NCBI RefSeq assembly: GCF_028369295.1 | Contig: NZ_JAQMYP010000068.1 | Span: 1-43,383 of the forward strand | Direction of reading: 5' to 3' | DNA length: 43,383 bases | From: Streptomyces sp. HD | GTDB taxonomy: Bacteria; Actinomycetota; Actinomycetes; Streptomycetales; Streptomycetaceae | Shown here: positions 22,418-32,108 of the stretch, in pieces | Position numbering within the stretch: the first letter of the stretch is position 1 | How the letters are laid out: every line of letters begins with the position of its first letter | Position numbers and translations under genes: made by a program | The notes under the pieces: model-generated | Databases searched by the model: none | What the model was told of the DNA's origin: nothing | The model's input: only the letters and a program-made list of their open reading frames with translations

Positions 22418-23134
22418 TCAGCCGACCCGCAGGGTCCGCTTGGCGAGTTCGTAGGCCGGCAGCATCTGCCGGTGTTCCTCGGTGTCCATCCCGCCGAGGT
22501 GGATGACGACCGGGCCCTTCTTCGTGGTGACGGCCAGGGCGGACTCCTCCTTCGTCTCCTCCAGCAGCTTGCTGGTGAAGAGGTACTTCACCTCGACTCC
22601 GGAGAGACCATTCGCCTTGAACGAGCTGTACTTGGCCTTGCTGGTGTTCTTCTCCGCCGTCACGAAGGCCTCCAGCACGGCGCGTGCGTCGTCGTCACCC
22701 GGCTTGCCCGTCCAGATGCGGAGGAAGCCGATGTTGCCCGCCGGCTTGGCGTCCACCTCGCAAGCGGCCGTGACCGGGCCCTGGTGCAGCAGTGCGTCGG
22801 CGATCTCCTGGGCCAGCTCGGCCTTCTCGGGATCGGCGGAACCGCTGCCGCCGTCGGCCGCCTTCTCCTCGTCCGCCCCGGTTTCGACGGCCTCCGCCTC
22901 CCAGTACTGGGCGATGTCGAACGTGACCGGCAGCTCGCAGGCCGACCCGGCGCCGCCGATGGTGCCGCCGCTCTTCACCGCCGTACCGCTGTCACCCGCC
23001 GCCTCGGCCGACGCCGAAGCACCGGCCGAGGCCTTCGAGTCGTCCTCCGCCGCGTCCGAACAGCCCGTCAGCACCCCGGCCAGCAAGGCCACCTGGGCCA
23101 GCCCGCACCGGACTCGTCTCGCCCCCACCAGCAT
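22418..23134 (-). CDS. Secreted lipoprotein of unknown function
   Basis: 238 residues from ATG 23134, which has GGAG eight bases upstream; an in-frame start at 23179 is less likely. A signal peptide ends in a lipobox (GVLTGC), so the protein should be diacylated on Cys and anchored outside the membrane. A Ser-Ala-Glu-Gly-rich low-complexity stretch follows, then a globular part with two conserved-looking cysteines (SACELPV and TAACEVD), and a C-terminal region with TTKKGPVVIHLGG. Similar lipoproteins occur in other Streptomyces but I know no function. It runs convergent to the xylanase relic and divergent from the mycothiol-type enzyme. Confidence 0.8.
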   Translation of the reverse strand: MLVGARRVRCGLAQVALLAGVLTGCSDAAEDDSKASAGASASAEAAGDSGTAVKSGGTIGGAGSACELPVTFDIAQYWEAEAVETGADEEKAADGGSGSADPEKAELAQEIADALLHQGPVTAACEVDAKPAGNIGFLRIWTGKPGDDDARAVLEAFVTAEKNTSKAKYSSFKANGLSGVEVKYLFTSKLLEETKEESALAVTTKKGPVVIHLGGMDTEEHRQMLPAYELAKRTLRVG

Positions 23135-23234
23135 CGTGATCTCTCCCCACCCCTGATTTCTGATCTTGCTCAGCTGCATACGGTATCCGAGGCCACCGAC
23201 AAGGCGGTGCTCCGCCCTGCGGCATCATGAGGCG

Positions 23235-24026
23235 ATGACCTCGCTGACCTTCGACCGCCACTGCGAAGAGATCGTCACCCAGACCGAACGGCTCACCGCC
23301 CATGTGCGGGGCGCGGACATGACCGCGCCGGTGCGCTCCTGCCCGGGCTGGAACCTCGGCCAACTGCTGCGGCATGTGGGCGGCGACCATCGCTGGGCCG
23401 AGGAGATCGTACGGACCCGGGCGACTGCCCCGATCCCGGACGACCAGGTGAACGACCTGTCGGCCTACACCAGTGAGGACGAGTCGTTCCTGATCCCCTG
23501 GCTCCTCGAAGGCGCCGAACGCCTCGGCGCCGCCCTCCGCACCGCCGGACCCGATGCCCATGCCTGGAATCCCTCGGAGGACGGGTGCGCGCCGGTGGCG
23601 TTCTGGGCCCGGCGCATGACCTACGAGACCGTCGTGCACCGCGCCGACGCGGCACAGGCGGCCGGAGCGGAGTTCGCGCTGGAGAGCGACCTCGCCGTCG
23701 AGGCGGTCGAGGAGTGGCTGGAGTACTCGACGTTCCCCGAGGCGTTCGAGCCCCGGCCGGACCTGCCCGACCTGCTGGCCCCCGACCGCACACTCCACTT
23801 CGACGCGACCGACGCCGGAGCATGGCTCGTCGACCTCACCGGCGAACGCCCCGCCTGGCGCCGCGGTGCCGACCACGCGACCGCGACGGCCCGCGGGCCT
23901 GTCAAGGACCTGCTCCTGTACTTCTACCGGCGCCCCGCACCCACCATCGAGACCCAGGGCGACCCGGCGCTGCTCGACCTCTGGCGCACCCGCGCGGGCT
24001 TCTGGCTGGAGGCGCCGGGCGAGTGA
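23235..24026 (+). CDS. Maleylpyruvate isomerase family mycothiol-dependent protein
   Basis: 263 residues from ATG 23235; GAGG precedes it closely. The N-terminal ~150 residues form a DinB-like four-helix MDMPI domain with the diagnostic CPGWNLGQLLRHVGGDHRW, whose histidines bind metal in this superfamily, and YETVVHRADA. The C-terminal part (DAGAWLVDLTGERPAWRRG...ARGPVKDLLLYFYRR) is the usual MDMPI C-terminal domain. Members use mycothiol as cofactor in small-molecule isomerisation or conjugation; the substrate of this one is unknown. The gene is convergent with the VanY-like gene 10 bp away. No operon partner is visible. Confidence 0.85.
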   Translation: MTSLTFDRHCEEIVTQTERLTAHVRGADMTAPVRSCPGWNLGQLLRHVGGDHRWAEEIVRTRATAPIPDDQVNDLSAYTSEDESFLIPWLLEGAERLGAALRTAGPDAHAWNPSEDGCAPVAFWARRMTYETVVHRADAAQAAGAEFALESDLAVEAVEEWLEYSTFPEAFEPRPDLPDLLAPDRTLHFDATDAGAWLVDLTGERPAWRRGADHATATARGPVKDLLLYFYRRPAPTIETQGDPALLDLWRTRAGFWLEAPGE

Positions 24027-24036
24027 ACCGGACCGG

Positions 24037-24672
24037 TCACTGCTGCATCCTCGGGTCCTGGGTGGGGTCGGCATACATACGCGGGCAACCACGAGCGATC
24101 GCATCGGTGCGCAGTTCGTAGTGCCAGGGTTCGTTCCGGTAGATCTGGCACAGCCCGTACTCGGCGCCATGTTCGGACAGCCATTCCGTGGCATTGGAGC
24201 CCCCGATGTCGATCGCGTCCCCCGACACATGAGGAGACGTGTCCGCGGTGGCCACCCATCGGGCGGCTTCGTCCTCCGAGCCGTACTTCGAGACCGCCTC
24301 ACGAAGAAGCTGGTTCTGGCGCTCCGGGGAACGCCAGCCGCTGTTGACGTAGAACTTGACGCCGTCCTCGGCGGCATCCGTCGCCGCCGCGCGCAGGGCG
24401 CGCAGCAGATCGGGGCGGAGTTTGGCCACGGCGGGATAGCCGTCGTCGAACACCGTCACACCGTCGGGGACGGCACCGCCGGCCTCGCCGAGCGCAAAGG
24501 GCTGCTCACTGCGCGGAGGGTTCAAGGAGGGGGCGGCCGAAGAGGATGAGGCATTCTGCGACCGGAAGCCGAGGGCCGCGGCGATCGCCGCTACGACGAA
24601 TAACAGGCCGACGACATGGAGCCGGCGAATCCGGCGGGGCGTTTTCCGTGCGGATGGTTGGGTTCGAGGCAT
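24037..24672 (-). CDS. vanY: VanY-like D-Ala-D-Ala carboxypeptidase
   Basis: 211 residues from ATG 24672; a TTG at 24684 in frame is an alternative. A basic N-terminus and one hydrophobic segment (about 19-36) anchor it in the membrane with the enzyme outside. Zinc peptidase motifs of the VanY/M15B family are present: SGWRSPERQ, SPHVSGDAIDIG (His and Asp ligands) and EPWHYEL (catalytic Glu and His ligand). It should trim the terminal D-alanine from peptidoglycan stems, removing the glycopeptide target. It is divergent from a two-component system over 87 bp, and a VanZ-like gene lies on the far side, so the four form one resistance-like or wall-stress module. Family assignment is strong; glycopeptide resistance is inference. 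Confidence 0.88.
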   Translation of the reverse strand: MPRTQPSARKTPRRIRRLHVVGLLFVVAAIAAALGFRSQNASSSSAAPSLNPPRSEQPFALGEAGGAVPDGVTVFDDGYPAVAKLRPDLLRALRAAATDAAEDGVKFYVNSGWRSPERQNQLLREAVSKYGSEDEAARWVATADTSPHVSGDAIDIGGSNATEWLSEHGAEYGLCQIYRNEPWHYELRTDAIARGCPRMYADPTQDPRMQQ

Positions 24673-24719
24673 GCTTCCAGGCAAGGCAGCATGGTGTTGT
24701 CAGCACGTATGGGGATTTC

Positions 24720-24752
24720 GATATGCCGACGATATGCGCCGGCTCGTAGCAT
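24720..24752 (+). promoter_or_regulatory. Direct-repeat operator and leaderless promoter of the regulator gene
   Basis: GATATGC at 24720-24726 is repeated at 24731-24737, an 11-bp period typical of OmpR-family regulator sites. A -10 box TAGCAT (24747-24752) ends 7 bp before the ATG at 24760, so the transcript probably starts at the start codon. The -35 region is poor and is covered by the repeats, as expected for an activated promoter. Autoregulation by the adjacent response regulator is likely. Confidence 0.5.
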
Positions 24753-24759
24753 CGAGACC

Positions 24760-25455
24760 ATGCGTGTGCTGGTCGTCGAGGACGAGCCCTATCTGGCGGA
24801 AGCCATCCGCGACGGCCTACGCCTGGAAGCGATCGCGGCCGACCTCGCAGGTGACGGCGACACCGCTCTGGAACTGCTGAGCATCAACGCCTACGACATC
24901 GCCGTCCTCGACCGCGACGTGCCCGGACCGTCGGGTGACGAGATCGCCAAACACATCGTCGCCTCCGGCAGCGGCCTGCCGATCCTGATGCTCACCGCTG
25001 CCGACCGCCTCGACGACAAGGCCTCCGGGTTCGGACTCGGCGCCGACGACTACCTGACGAAGCCGTTCGATCTGCAAGAACTCGCGCTCAGACTCAGAGC
25101 ACTCGACCGCAGGCGCGCGCACAACAGGCCGCCCGTGCGGGAGATCGCAGGTCTGCGGCTGGATCCGTTCCGCCGCGAGGTCCACCGCGACGGCCGCTAC
25201 GTCGCGCTCACCCGGAAACAGTTCGCCGTGCTCGAAGTCCTCGTCGCCGCCGAAGGCGGTGTCGTCAGCGCCGAAGAGCTGCTGGAGCGGGCGTGGGACG
25301 AGAATGCCGACCCGTTCACCAACGCCGTGCGCATCACCGTCTCAGCACTGCGCAAACGCCTCGGCGAACCCTGGATCATCGCCACCGTGCCGGGCGTCGG
25401 CTACCGCATCGACACACGACCGGAGGCCGGACATGAGGGAGGCGACGGTGGATAG
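24760..25455 (+). CDS. OmpR/PhoB-family response regulator, VanR-like
   Basis: 231 residues. The receiver domain (about 1-115) begins MRVLVVEDEP with the acidic pair, has the phosphoacceptor in AVLDRDVPG (Asp followed four later by Pro), the Thr in MLTAADR and the Lys in YLTKPF. A winged-helix DNA-binding domain follows (about 125-220) with LTRKQFAVLEVL and VRITVSALRKRL. No ribosome binding site precedes the ATG at 24760, consistent with a leaderless transcript. The 3' end overlaps the kinase gene by 23 bp. It should control the divergent carboxypeptidase and perhaps the VanZ-like gene. Confidence 0.9.
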   Translation: MRVLVVEDEPYLAEAIRDGLRLEAIAADLAGDGDTALELLSINAYDIAVLDRDVPGPSGDEIAKHIVASGSGLPILMLTAADRLDDKASGFGLGADDYLTKPFDLQELALRLRALDRRRAHNRPPVREIAGLRLDPFRREVHRDGRYVALTRKQFAVLEVLVAAEGGVVSAEELLERAWDENADPFTNAVRITVSALRKRLGEPWIIATVPGVGYRIDTRPEAGHEGGDGG

Positions 25456-26572
25456 AGCGCCCGGGCTGAGCGTTCGCTTCAAGCTCACCCTCAGCTACGC
25501 CGGATTCCTCATCGTCGCAGGCGCCCTGCTGCTCGCGGCGGTGTGGCTGTTCCTCCTGCGTTACGTCCCCAACAGGGCGATGCTGATCAACCCCGACGAC
25601 AAGCCCACCAGCGGTGTTTTTCCCGTCCGGTCCGCCCTCCTGAACGTCTTCGCTCCGAGGGCAGTAGCAGTGATGGCGTTCCTGCTGGTGTTCGGCCTCG
25701 TGGGAGGGTGGATCCTCGCCGGCCGGATGCTCGCCCCGCTGACCCGGATCACCAACGCCACACGCACCGCCGGGGACGGATCACTCTCCCACCGGATCCG
25801 GCTGCCGGGCCGCAGGGACGAGTTCCGCGAACTCGCCGACGCCTTCGACGCGATGCTTGCACGGCTCGAAGAACACGTCGCCGAGCAGCGGAGATTCGCC
25901 GCCAACGCCTCGCATGAGCTGCGCACCCCGCTGGCGGTCTCGAAGGCGCTTCTCGATGTGGCCCGGGCGGATCCGACACGCGACGCCGGCGAAGTCATCG
26001 ACCGCCTCCACGCCGTCAATACCCGGGCGATCGGCCTCACCGAGGCGTTGCTCCTGCTGAGCCGTGCCGACCAGCGGTCCTTCACCCGAGAACGCGTCGA
26101 TCTGTCCCTCCTGGCGGAGGAAGCCACCGAAGCGCTCGTCCCCCTCGCCGAGAAGCGTGGCGTCACCCTCGAAACCTCCGGCGACATCACCCCCACCATC
26201 GGCTCGCACGCGCTCCTGCTGCAGCTGACGACGAACCTCGTGCACAACGCGATCGTCCACAACCTGCCTTCACAGGGCACCGTGTGGGTGAAGACGAGCG
26301 TCCGCGCCGAGACGGTGGCGCTCACGGTCGAAAACACCGGCGAGAACCTCACTCCACAGCTGGTCTCGACGCTCACCGAACCGTTCCAGCGCGGCACCGA
26401 GCGCATTCACACCGACCACGCGGGCGTCGGCCTCGGCCTGGCCATCGTCAAGTCCATCACCCAGGCGCACGACGGAACGCTCACCCTCACCCCGCGTCCT
26501 GCCGGCGGGATCCGCGTCACCGTGGAACTACCGGGACCGATCGAGGTCGGTCCGACGACCCTCCGGCCGTAA
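25433..26572 (+). CDS. Sensor histidine kinase, VanS-like
   Basis: 379 residues from ATG 25433 with GGAGG six bases upstream. Two membrane segments (about 14-37 and 70-92) flank a short external loop of about 30 residues. A HAMP domain (GRMLAPLTRITNATR) leads to the H box NASHELRTPLAVSK, then N box (LVHNAIVHN) and G box (GVGLGLAIVKSI). The short loop is like that of actinomycete VanS proteins, which sense in or near the membrane. It forms an operon with the response regulator, whose gene it overlaps. Its last 56 bp overlap the convergent VanZ-like gene. The ligand is unknown. Confidence 0.9.
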   Translation: MREATVDRAPGLSVRFKLTLSYAGFLIVAGALLLAAVWLFLLRYVPNRAMLINPDDKPTSGVFPVRSALLNVFAPRAVAVMAFLLVFGLVGGWILAGRMLAPLTRITNATRTAGDGSLSHRIRLPGRRDEFRELADAFDAMLARLEEHVAEQRRFAANASHELRTPLAVSKALLDVARADPTRDAGEVIDRLHAVNTRAIGLTEALLLLSRADQRSFTRERVDLSLLAEEATEALVPLAEKRGVTLETSGDITPTIGSHALLLQLTTNLVHNAIVHNLPSQGTVWVKTSVRAETVALTVENTGENLTPQLVSTLTEPFQRGTERIHTDHAGVGLGLAIVKSITQAHDGTLTLTPRPAGGIRVTVELPGPIEVGPTTLRP

Positions 26573-27215
26573 CGCGCCACCAGGGGAGGGAGGCCAGGGC
26601 GGCCAGCCCGGCTCCGGCGGTGTTGAGCAGTACGTCGTCCACGGACGACACCCGGTCCAGCCGCAGGACGTACTGCACGGTCTCGACCAGGACCGAGCAG
26701 CCCCCCGCGAGCGCCAGGATCCGCGGTACCGACGCCAGCGCCGCGAACCGCAGCGGGGCGAGGAACCCCAGCGCCGCGAACACCAGCAGGTTGCCGATGA
26801 TCTGGCTCGTCTCCATCATGAGCAGGTCCCGCAGTGGTACCAGGCTCACGACGGCGCCGTCCTCGTCGCCCGGCAGCAGGATGATCCAGACCCACGGCAC
26901 TGTCCCGTAGACGATGCCGACCTCGGCCAGCGACAACCGCCACGCCGAAGTGACGCCGGTGGCACTGCGACGGCGCGCCAGGGCCCACACCGCCAGTGCG
27001 GCCAACGGCAGTGCGGCCACCGTGATGAGTGCCACGCCGTTGAACGTGCCGAACAGGACGTGCCATGTCGGCCTGCGCAGCGGCATGAACAGCATCCTCA
27101 GTACCGTGTCGACGGGCCCGAACGCTGCGATCGCCGCACCGAGGACCGCCAGTGCGGCGATCACGATCCTGCGCGTACGACGGGCCGGGGCTGACAGTGA
27201 TGTGCTGTGGTCCAT
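26517..27215 (-). CDS. VanZ-like membrane protein
   Basis: 232 residues from ATG 27215. Hydrophobic segments lie at about 17-37, 50-80, 95-115, 137-160 and 165-190. The sequence VSLVPLRDLLMMETSQIIGNLLVFAALGFLAPLRF followed by LAGGCSVLVETVQYVLRLDRVSSVDDVLLNTAGAGL is the VanZ signature (the E-Q-Y and DDVLLNTAG motifs). VanZ proteins raise teicoplanin or lipid-linked antibiotic tolerance by an uncertain mechanism. The 3' end overlaps the kinase gene by 56 bp in convergent orientation. A site related to the regulator's direct repeat lies 22 bp upstream of the start. Confidence 0.85.
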   Translation of the reverse strand: MDHSTSLSAPARRTRRIVIAALAVLGAAIAAFGPVDTVLRMLFMPLRRPTWHVLFGTFNGVALITVAALPLAALAVWALARRRSATGVTSAWRLSLAEVGIVYGTVPWVWIILLPGDEDGAVVSLVPLRDLLMMETSQIIGNLLVFAALGFLAPLRFAALASVPRILALAGGCSVLVETVQYVLRLDRVSSVDDVLLNTAGAGLAALASLPWWRVTAGGSSDRPRSVPVVPR

Positions 27216-27237
27216 GCCTGCATTGAAGGCGGGAGGC

Positions 27238-27256
27238 GATATCGCGGGCGTATGCG
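27238..27256 (-). promoter_or_regulatory. Possible VanR-like operator upstream of vanZ-like gene
   Basis: On the plus strand GATATCG (27238-27244) and CGTATGC (27249-27255) are 11 bp apart and resemble the GATATGC repeats before the response regulator. The gap to the start codon is 22 bp in both places. The repeat orientation is reversed relative to the gene, which lowers confidence. Confidence 0.3.
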
Positions 27257-27429
27257 TTTCCGTACTCCTCCGGTCCACGGTCGCCCGGTCCGTGGCCGTC
27301 GGCCGCCCGGGCGTTTTTGCCGAACCGGCAAGACCCTTCGCCCGAGTTCGTGGAGTCGCGCAGGCTGGCTGAACGTGGATCCGGTCCCGGACGGGTCCCG
27401 CCCCGACATCCGTGCACCCAGGAGGCGAC

Positions 27430-28089
27430 ATGACCGAGACCCCCGACGTGACCCAGCCCCCCGCCCTCAAGGCCGCCGAGTTCTGGGAGGCCCGCTACCG
27501 CGACGGCGGCCCTCTGTGGAGCGGGCGTCCCAACACGCTGCTCGTCCGCGAGGCCGGTGACCTCGGGCCGGGCACCGCGCTCGACCTGGGCTGTGGGGAG
27601 GGGGCCGACGCGGTGTGGCTCGCCTCGCGCGGCTGGCGGGTCACCGGCGTCGACATCTCGCACACGGCTCTGGAACGTGCCGCCCTGCACGCCGCCGAGG
27701 CAGGGGTGGGCGACCGTACCGTCTGGGAACGCCATGTGCTGGGAGAGACGTTCCCCGAGGGCTCCTTCGACCTGGTGAACGCGCAGTTCCTGCAGTCCCC
27801 GGTCGCACTCGACCAGCAGCGCGTCCTGCGTCAGGCCGCGGCGGCGGTGGCGACGGGCGGCACCCTGCTGATCGTCATGCACGCCGGCTGGCCTTCGTGG
27901 CAGACCGAGCCGCCCTTCGAGGCGGAGTTCCCGACACTGGAAAGCGTCCTCGACGAACTCGTCCTGTCGAAGACCGACTGGACCGTGCAGACCCGGGAAA
28001 CGGTGCGCAAGGCGAGCGTCTCACCCGAGGGCGCCGAGGGCTTCCGGGACGATCACGTGTGGCGGATCCGTCGGCGCTCGGACGCCTGA
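27430..28089 (+). CDS. SAM-dependent class I methyltransferase
   Basis: 219 residues from ATG 27430 with GGAGG four to five bases upstream. SAM-binding motif I is TALDLGCGEGADAVWLA, motif II VTGVDISHTAL, and a later motif FDLVNAQFLQSP. The layout and the N-terminal FWEARYRDGGPLWSGRPN match small soluble methyltransferases of the TehB/thiopurine-like type, often annotated for detoxification of tellurite or small thiols. No substrate can be assigned. It is convergent with the GlpD-type gene, 25 bp away. Confidence 0.85.
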   Translation: MTETPDVTQPPALKAAEFWEARYRDGGPLWSGRPNTLLVREAGDLGPGTALDLGCGEGADAVWLASRGWRVTGVDISHTALERAALHAAEAGVGDRTVWERHVLGETFPEGSFDLVNAQFLQSPVALDQQRVLRQAAAAVATGGTLLIVMHAGWPSWQTEPPFEAEFPTLESVLDELVLSKTDWTVQTRETVRKASVSPEGAEGFRDDHVWRIRRRSDA

Positions 28090-28114
28090 CGCACTCGCCG
28101 CCCGCCCCTACGGC

Positions 28115-29712
<1,598 letters not shown>

Positions 29713-29716
<4 letters not shown>

Positions 29717-30312
29717 GGGGTGAGGGTCCTCTCCAGGATGCTGCGCAGCTCCGCCAGGAAGGCCTCGCTGCTCAGGTCGGTGTCGTCCTCGTCGGTCATC
29801 GTCCGCAGCGAGAGCGTGAAGGACTGGACGATCAACAGCAGGGCCCGCGCCTGCCGTTCGACATGGCCGTCACGGACGGACCCGTCGGCGTGCCCCTCCC
29901 GCAGCGCGTCCGCGACCAGGGCGAGCAGGGCCTCCTGGCTCGCGCCGCGGCGGTCGAGGACGTACGGCAGGAGCAGTTCCGGATCGACGTCCACGATCTT
30001 CTGGAAGAGCGGGTGGGCGCGGAAGTCCTTCGCCCCGGCCACGAGCCCCTCGACGATCAGACCGCGCGTGTCCGTCCCGGGCCGGCGCTCGGGCATGGCC
30101 CCGGTGGCCACCGCGACCCACTCCCGGGTCATCAGGTCCCCCACCAGCGAGCGCACATCGGGCCACCGCCGGTACAGCGTCATCCGGGAGACACCCGCGC
30201 GGCGGGCCACGTCGGTCAGCGTCGTACGGCGGACTCCGACGGCCAGGACACAGTCGCGCACCGCGTCGAGCACCGCGTCGCCGTCCGAGTGGTTGTGACG
30301 AATAGGCGTCAT
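29713..30312 (-). CDS. TetR-family regulator of the glycerolipid genes
   Basis: 199 residues. The N-terminal helix-turn-helix reads TTLTDVARRAGVSRMTLYRRWPDVRSLV, a classical TetR HTH; the rest is a helical ligand-binding domain. The start ATG at 30312 has no ribosome binding site. A TACACT -10 box lies 7 bp upstream on its strand, so the message is probably leaderless. A palindromic operator abuts the start codon and lies between it and the divergent flavoprotein, so it should repress itself with glpD and the flavoprotein. The ligand may be a lipid intermediate, as an inference. Confidence 0.88.
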
Positions 30313-30327
30313 GTGTCACAGTGTAAC
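30313..30327. promoter_or_regulatory. TetR operator between regulator and flavoprotein genes
   Basis: GTGTCACAGTGTAAC has the dyad GTnnCACnGTGnnAC on its reverse strand. It covers the -10 box of the regulator promoter (TACACT on the minus strand) and lies 58 bp before the flavoprotein start, a good position for control of both directions. Confidence 0.6.
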
Positions 30328-30385
30328 GCCTGCGAGGCCGTGCGGGACACGGCATCGCTCGAATCGACCGGTGAGGACGACCGCC

Positions 30386-31984
30386 ATGGACATGTTGTGG
30401 AGCGGCTGGGGCGACCCGGCCAAGGCGGCGCCGCTGCCCGAGACGGCGACCGGGCTGCTGCGCGACTGGCTCGGCGTCAAGCCGCGCACCGCCGGGCCGA
30501 TCGCCCTGGAGGACATCGCCGTACCCGAGCCGGGACTCGAACCCGCCGCACGCCGGGCACTGGCCGACGCGGTCGGCGGCGAGGAGCACGTCCGCCACGA
30601 CGCGGAGACCCGCATCCGGCACACCCGCGGCAAGTCCACTCCCGACCTGCTGCGCATCCGCGTCGGCGAGGTCGACGACATCCCCGCGGCCGTCGCGCTC
30701 CCCGCCACCCACGACGACGTGCTCGCCGTCCTGCGTGCCTGCGCCGAACACGGCCTGCCCGTCGTCCCGTTCGGCGGCGGCACCTCCGTCGTCGGCGGCC
30801 TCGCCCCCACCCGGCGCGGCCCCTTCGTGGCCCTGGACCTGCGCCGCATGGACCAGCTCCTCGCCCTCGACCCGGTCTCCCGCACCGCCACCCTGCAACC
30901 GGGACTGCGCGCCCCGCAGGCCGAGGCGCTGCTGGCCGAACAGGGCTTCACGCTCGGCCACTTCCCCCAGTCCTACGAGTGGGCCACCATCGGCGGTTTC
31001 GCCGCCACCCGCTCCAGCGGCCAGGCGTCGGCCGGCTACGGCCGCTTCGACGAGATGGTGCTGGGCCTGACCCTCGCCACCCCCGACGGCACCCTCGACA
31101 CGGGCCGCGCACCGCGCTCGGCGGCCGGCCCCGACCTGCGCCAGCTCCTGCTCGGCTCGGAGGGCGCGTTCGGCGTCATCACGTCCGTCACCGTGCGGAT
31201 CCGGCCCGTCCCCGAGACCCGTGTGTACGAGGGCTGGCGCTTCGCCTCCTTCGAGGAGGGCGCCGCCGCGCTGCGCCGCCTCGCCCAGGACGGCCCGCGA
31301 CCGACGGTGCTGCGGCTGTCCGACGAGACCGAGACCCTGATCGGCCTCGCCCAGCCCGACGCGATCGGCGCCGCCGTCGCCGGACAGCAGCCCGCCGGCT
31401 GCATGGCGATCGCCGGCTACGAAGGCACCGACGAGGACACCACGTACCGCAGGGAGCGTGCCCGGGACGTCCTGCGGGAGTGCGGCGGCACCCCGCTGGG
31501 CGAGGAACCCGGACAGCGCTGGGCCCACGGCCGCTACTCGGCGCCCTACCTGCGGGACTCCCTGCTGGACGCCGGGGCGTTCGCCGAGACCCTGGAGACG
31601 GCGACCTTCTGGTCACGCGTCCCCGAGCTGTACGCGTCCGTCCGCGACGCCCTCACCACCACGCTCACCGAGTCCGGCACCCCGCCCCTGGTCATGTGTC
31701 ACATCTCCCACGTCTACGAGAACGGTGCCTCGCTGTACTTCACCGTCGTCTCCGCGCAGGGCGACGACGCGGTCGCACACTGGGAGAGGGCCAAGCACGC
31801 CGCCAACGAGGCGATCCTGGCCGCGGGCGGCACGATCACCCACCACCACGGCGTGGGCACCGACCACCGGGACTGGTACGTCCGTGAGGCGGGCCCCCTC
31901 GGCATCGAGGCGCTGCGGGCGGTCAAGCGCCGGCTGGACCCGGCGGGCCTGCTCAACCCCGGCGTCCTCCTGCCGCTCGACTGA
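30386..31984 (+). CDS. Alkyl-DHAP synthase-like FAD-binding oxidase
   Basis: 532 residues from ATG 30386 with GAGG nine bases upstream. The FAD-binding PP loop is PFGGGTSVVGG (from P128). Further signatures are SYEWATIGGFAATRSSGQASAGYGRFDEMV and THHHGVGTDH (H486-H488), both hallmarks of alkyldihydroxyacetonephosphate synthase (AGPS) and its bacterial relatives rather than of D-lactate dehydrogenases. AGPS swaps the acyl chain of acyl-DHAP for a fatty alcohol to form the ether bond. Neighbours fit: a GlpD-type enzyme interconverting glycerol-3-phosphate and DHAP, and a diacylglycerol-kinase-like protein downstream. No fatty alcohol-forming reductase is in this group, but the thioester reductase of the polyketide cluster could in principle provide alcohols. 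The ether-lipid role is inferred. Confidence 0.85.
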   Translation: MDMLWSGWGDPAKAAPLPETATGLLRDWLGVKPRTAGPIALEDIAVPEPGLEPAARRALADAVGGEEHVRHDAETRIRHTRGKSTPDLLRIRVGEVDDIPAAVALPATHDDVLAVLRACAEHGLPVVPFGGGTSVVGGLAPTRRGPFVALDLRRMDQLLALDPVSRTATLQPGLRAPQAEALLAEQGFTLGHFPQSYEWATIGGFAATRSSGQASAGYGRFDEMVLGLTLATPDGTLDTGRAPRSAAGPDLRQLLLGSEGAFGVITSVTVRIRPVPETRVYEGWRFASFEEGAAALRRLAQDGPRPTVLRLSDETETLIGLAQPDAIGAAVAGQQPAGCMAIAGYEGTDEDTTYRRERARDVLRECGGTPLGEEPGQRWAHGRYSAPYLRDSLLDAGAFAETLETATFWSRVPELYASVRDALTTTLTESGTPPLVMCHISHVYENGASLYFTVVSAQGDDAVAHWERAKHAANEAILAAGGTITHHHGVGTDHRDWYVREAGPLGIEALRAVKRRLDPAGLLNPGVLLPLD

Positions 31985-32001
31985 CCCGGGCACCAGGACC
32001 G

Positions 32002-32056
32002 CCACCCCCCACACCTGCCCCGAATACGCCACCCCCCACACCCACCCCCCACACCC
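32002..32056. repeat. C-rich direct repeats, possible G-quadruplex on the minus strand
   Basis: CCACCCCCCACACC occurs at 32002-32015, 32029-32042 and 32042-32055 (the last two adjacent). The complementary strand has at least four runs of three or more G within 30 bases, so a G-quadruplex is possible. It lies in the 124-bp spacer between the flavoprotein and kinase-like genes. Confidence 0.5.
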
Positions 32057-32108
32057 ACCACCCGCCCGCCTCCGGCAGCTCCCTCCCGTCGGCCCGAAAG
32101 GCACCCCG

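Noticed and set aside
24037..27215. A complete vancomycin resistance cluster.
   Set aside because: No vanH, vanA or vanX homologue is in the window.
32002..32056. Repeats that could suggest a CRISPR-like array.
   Set aside because: Units are C-rich, adjacent or nearly so, without spacers of regular length and without cas genes.
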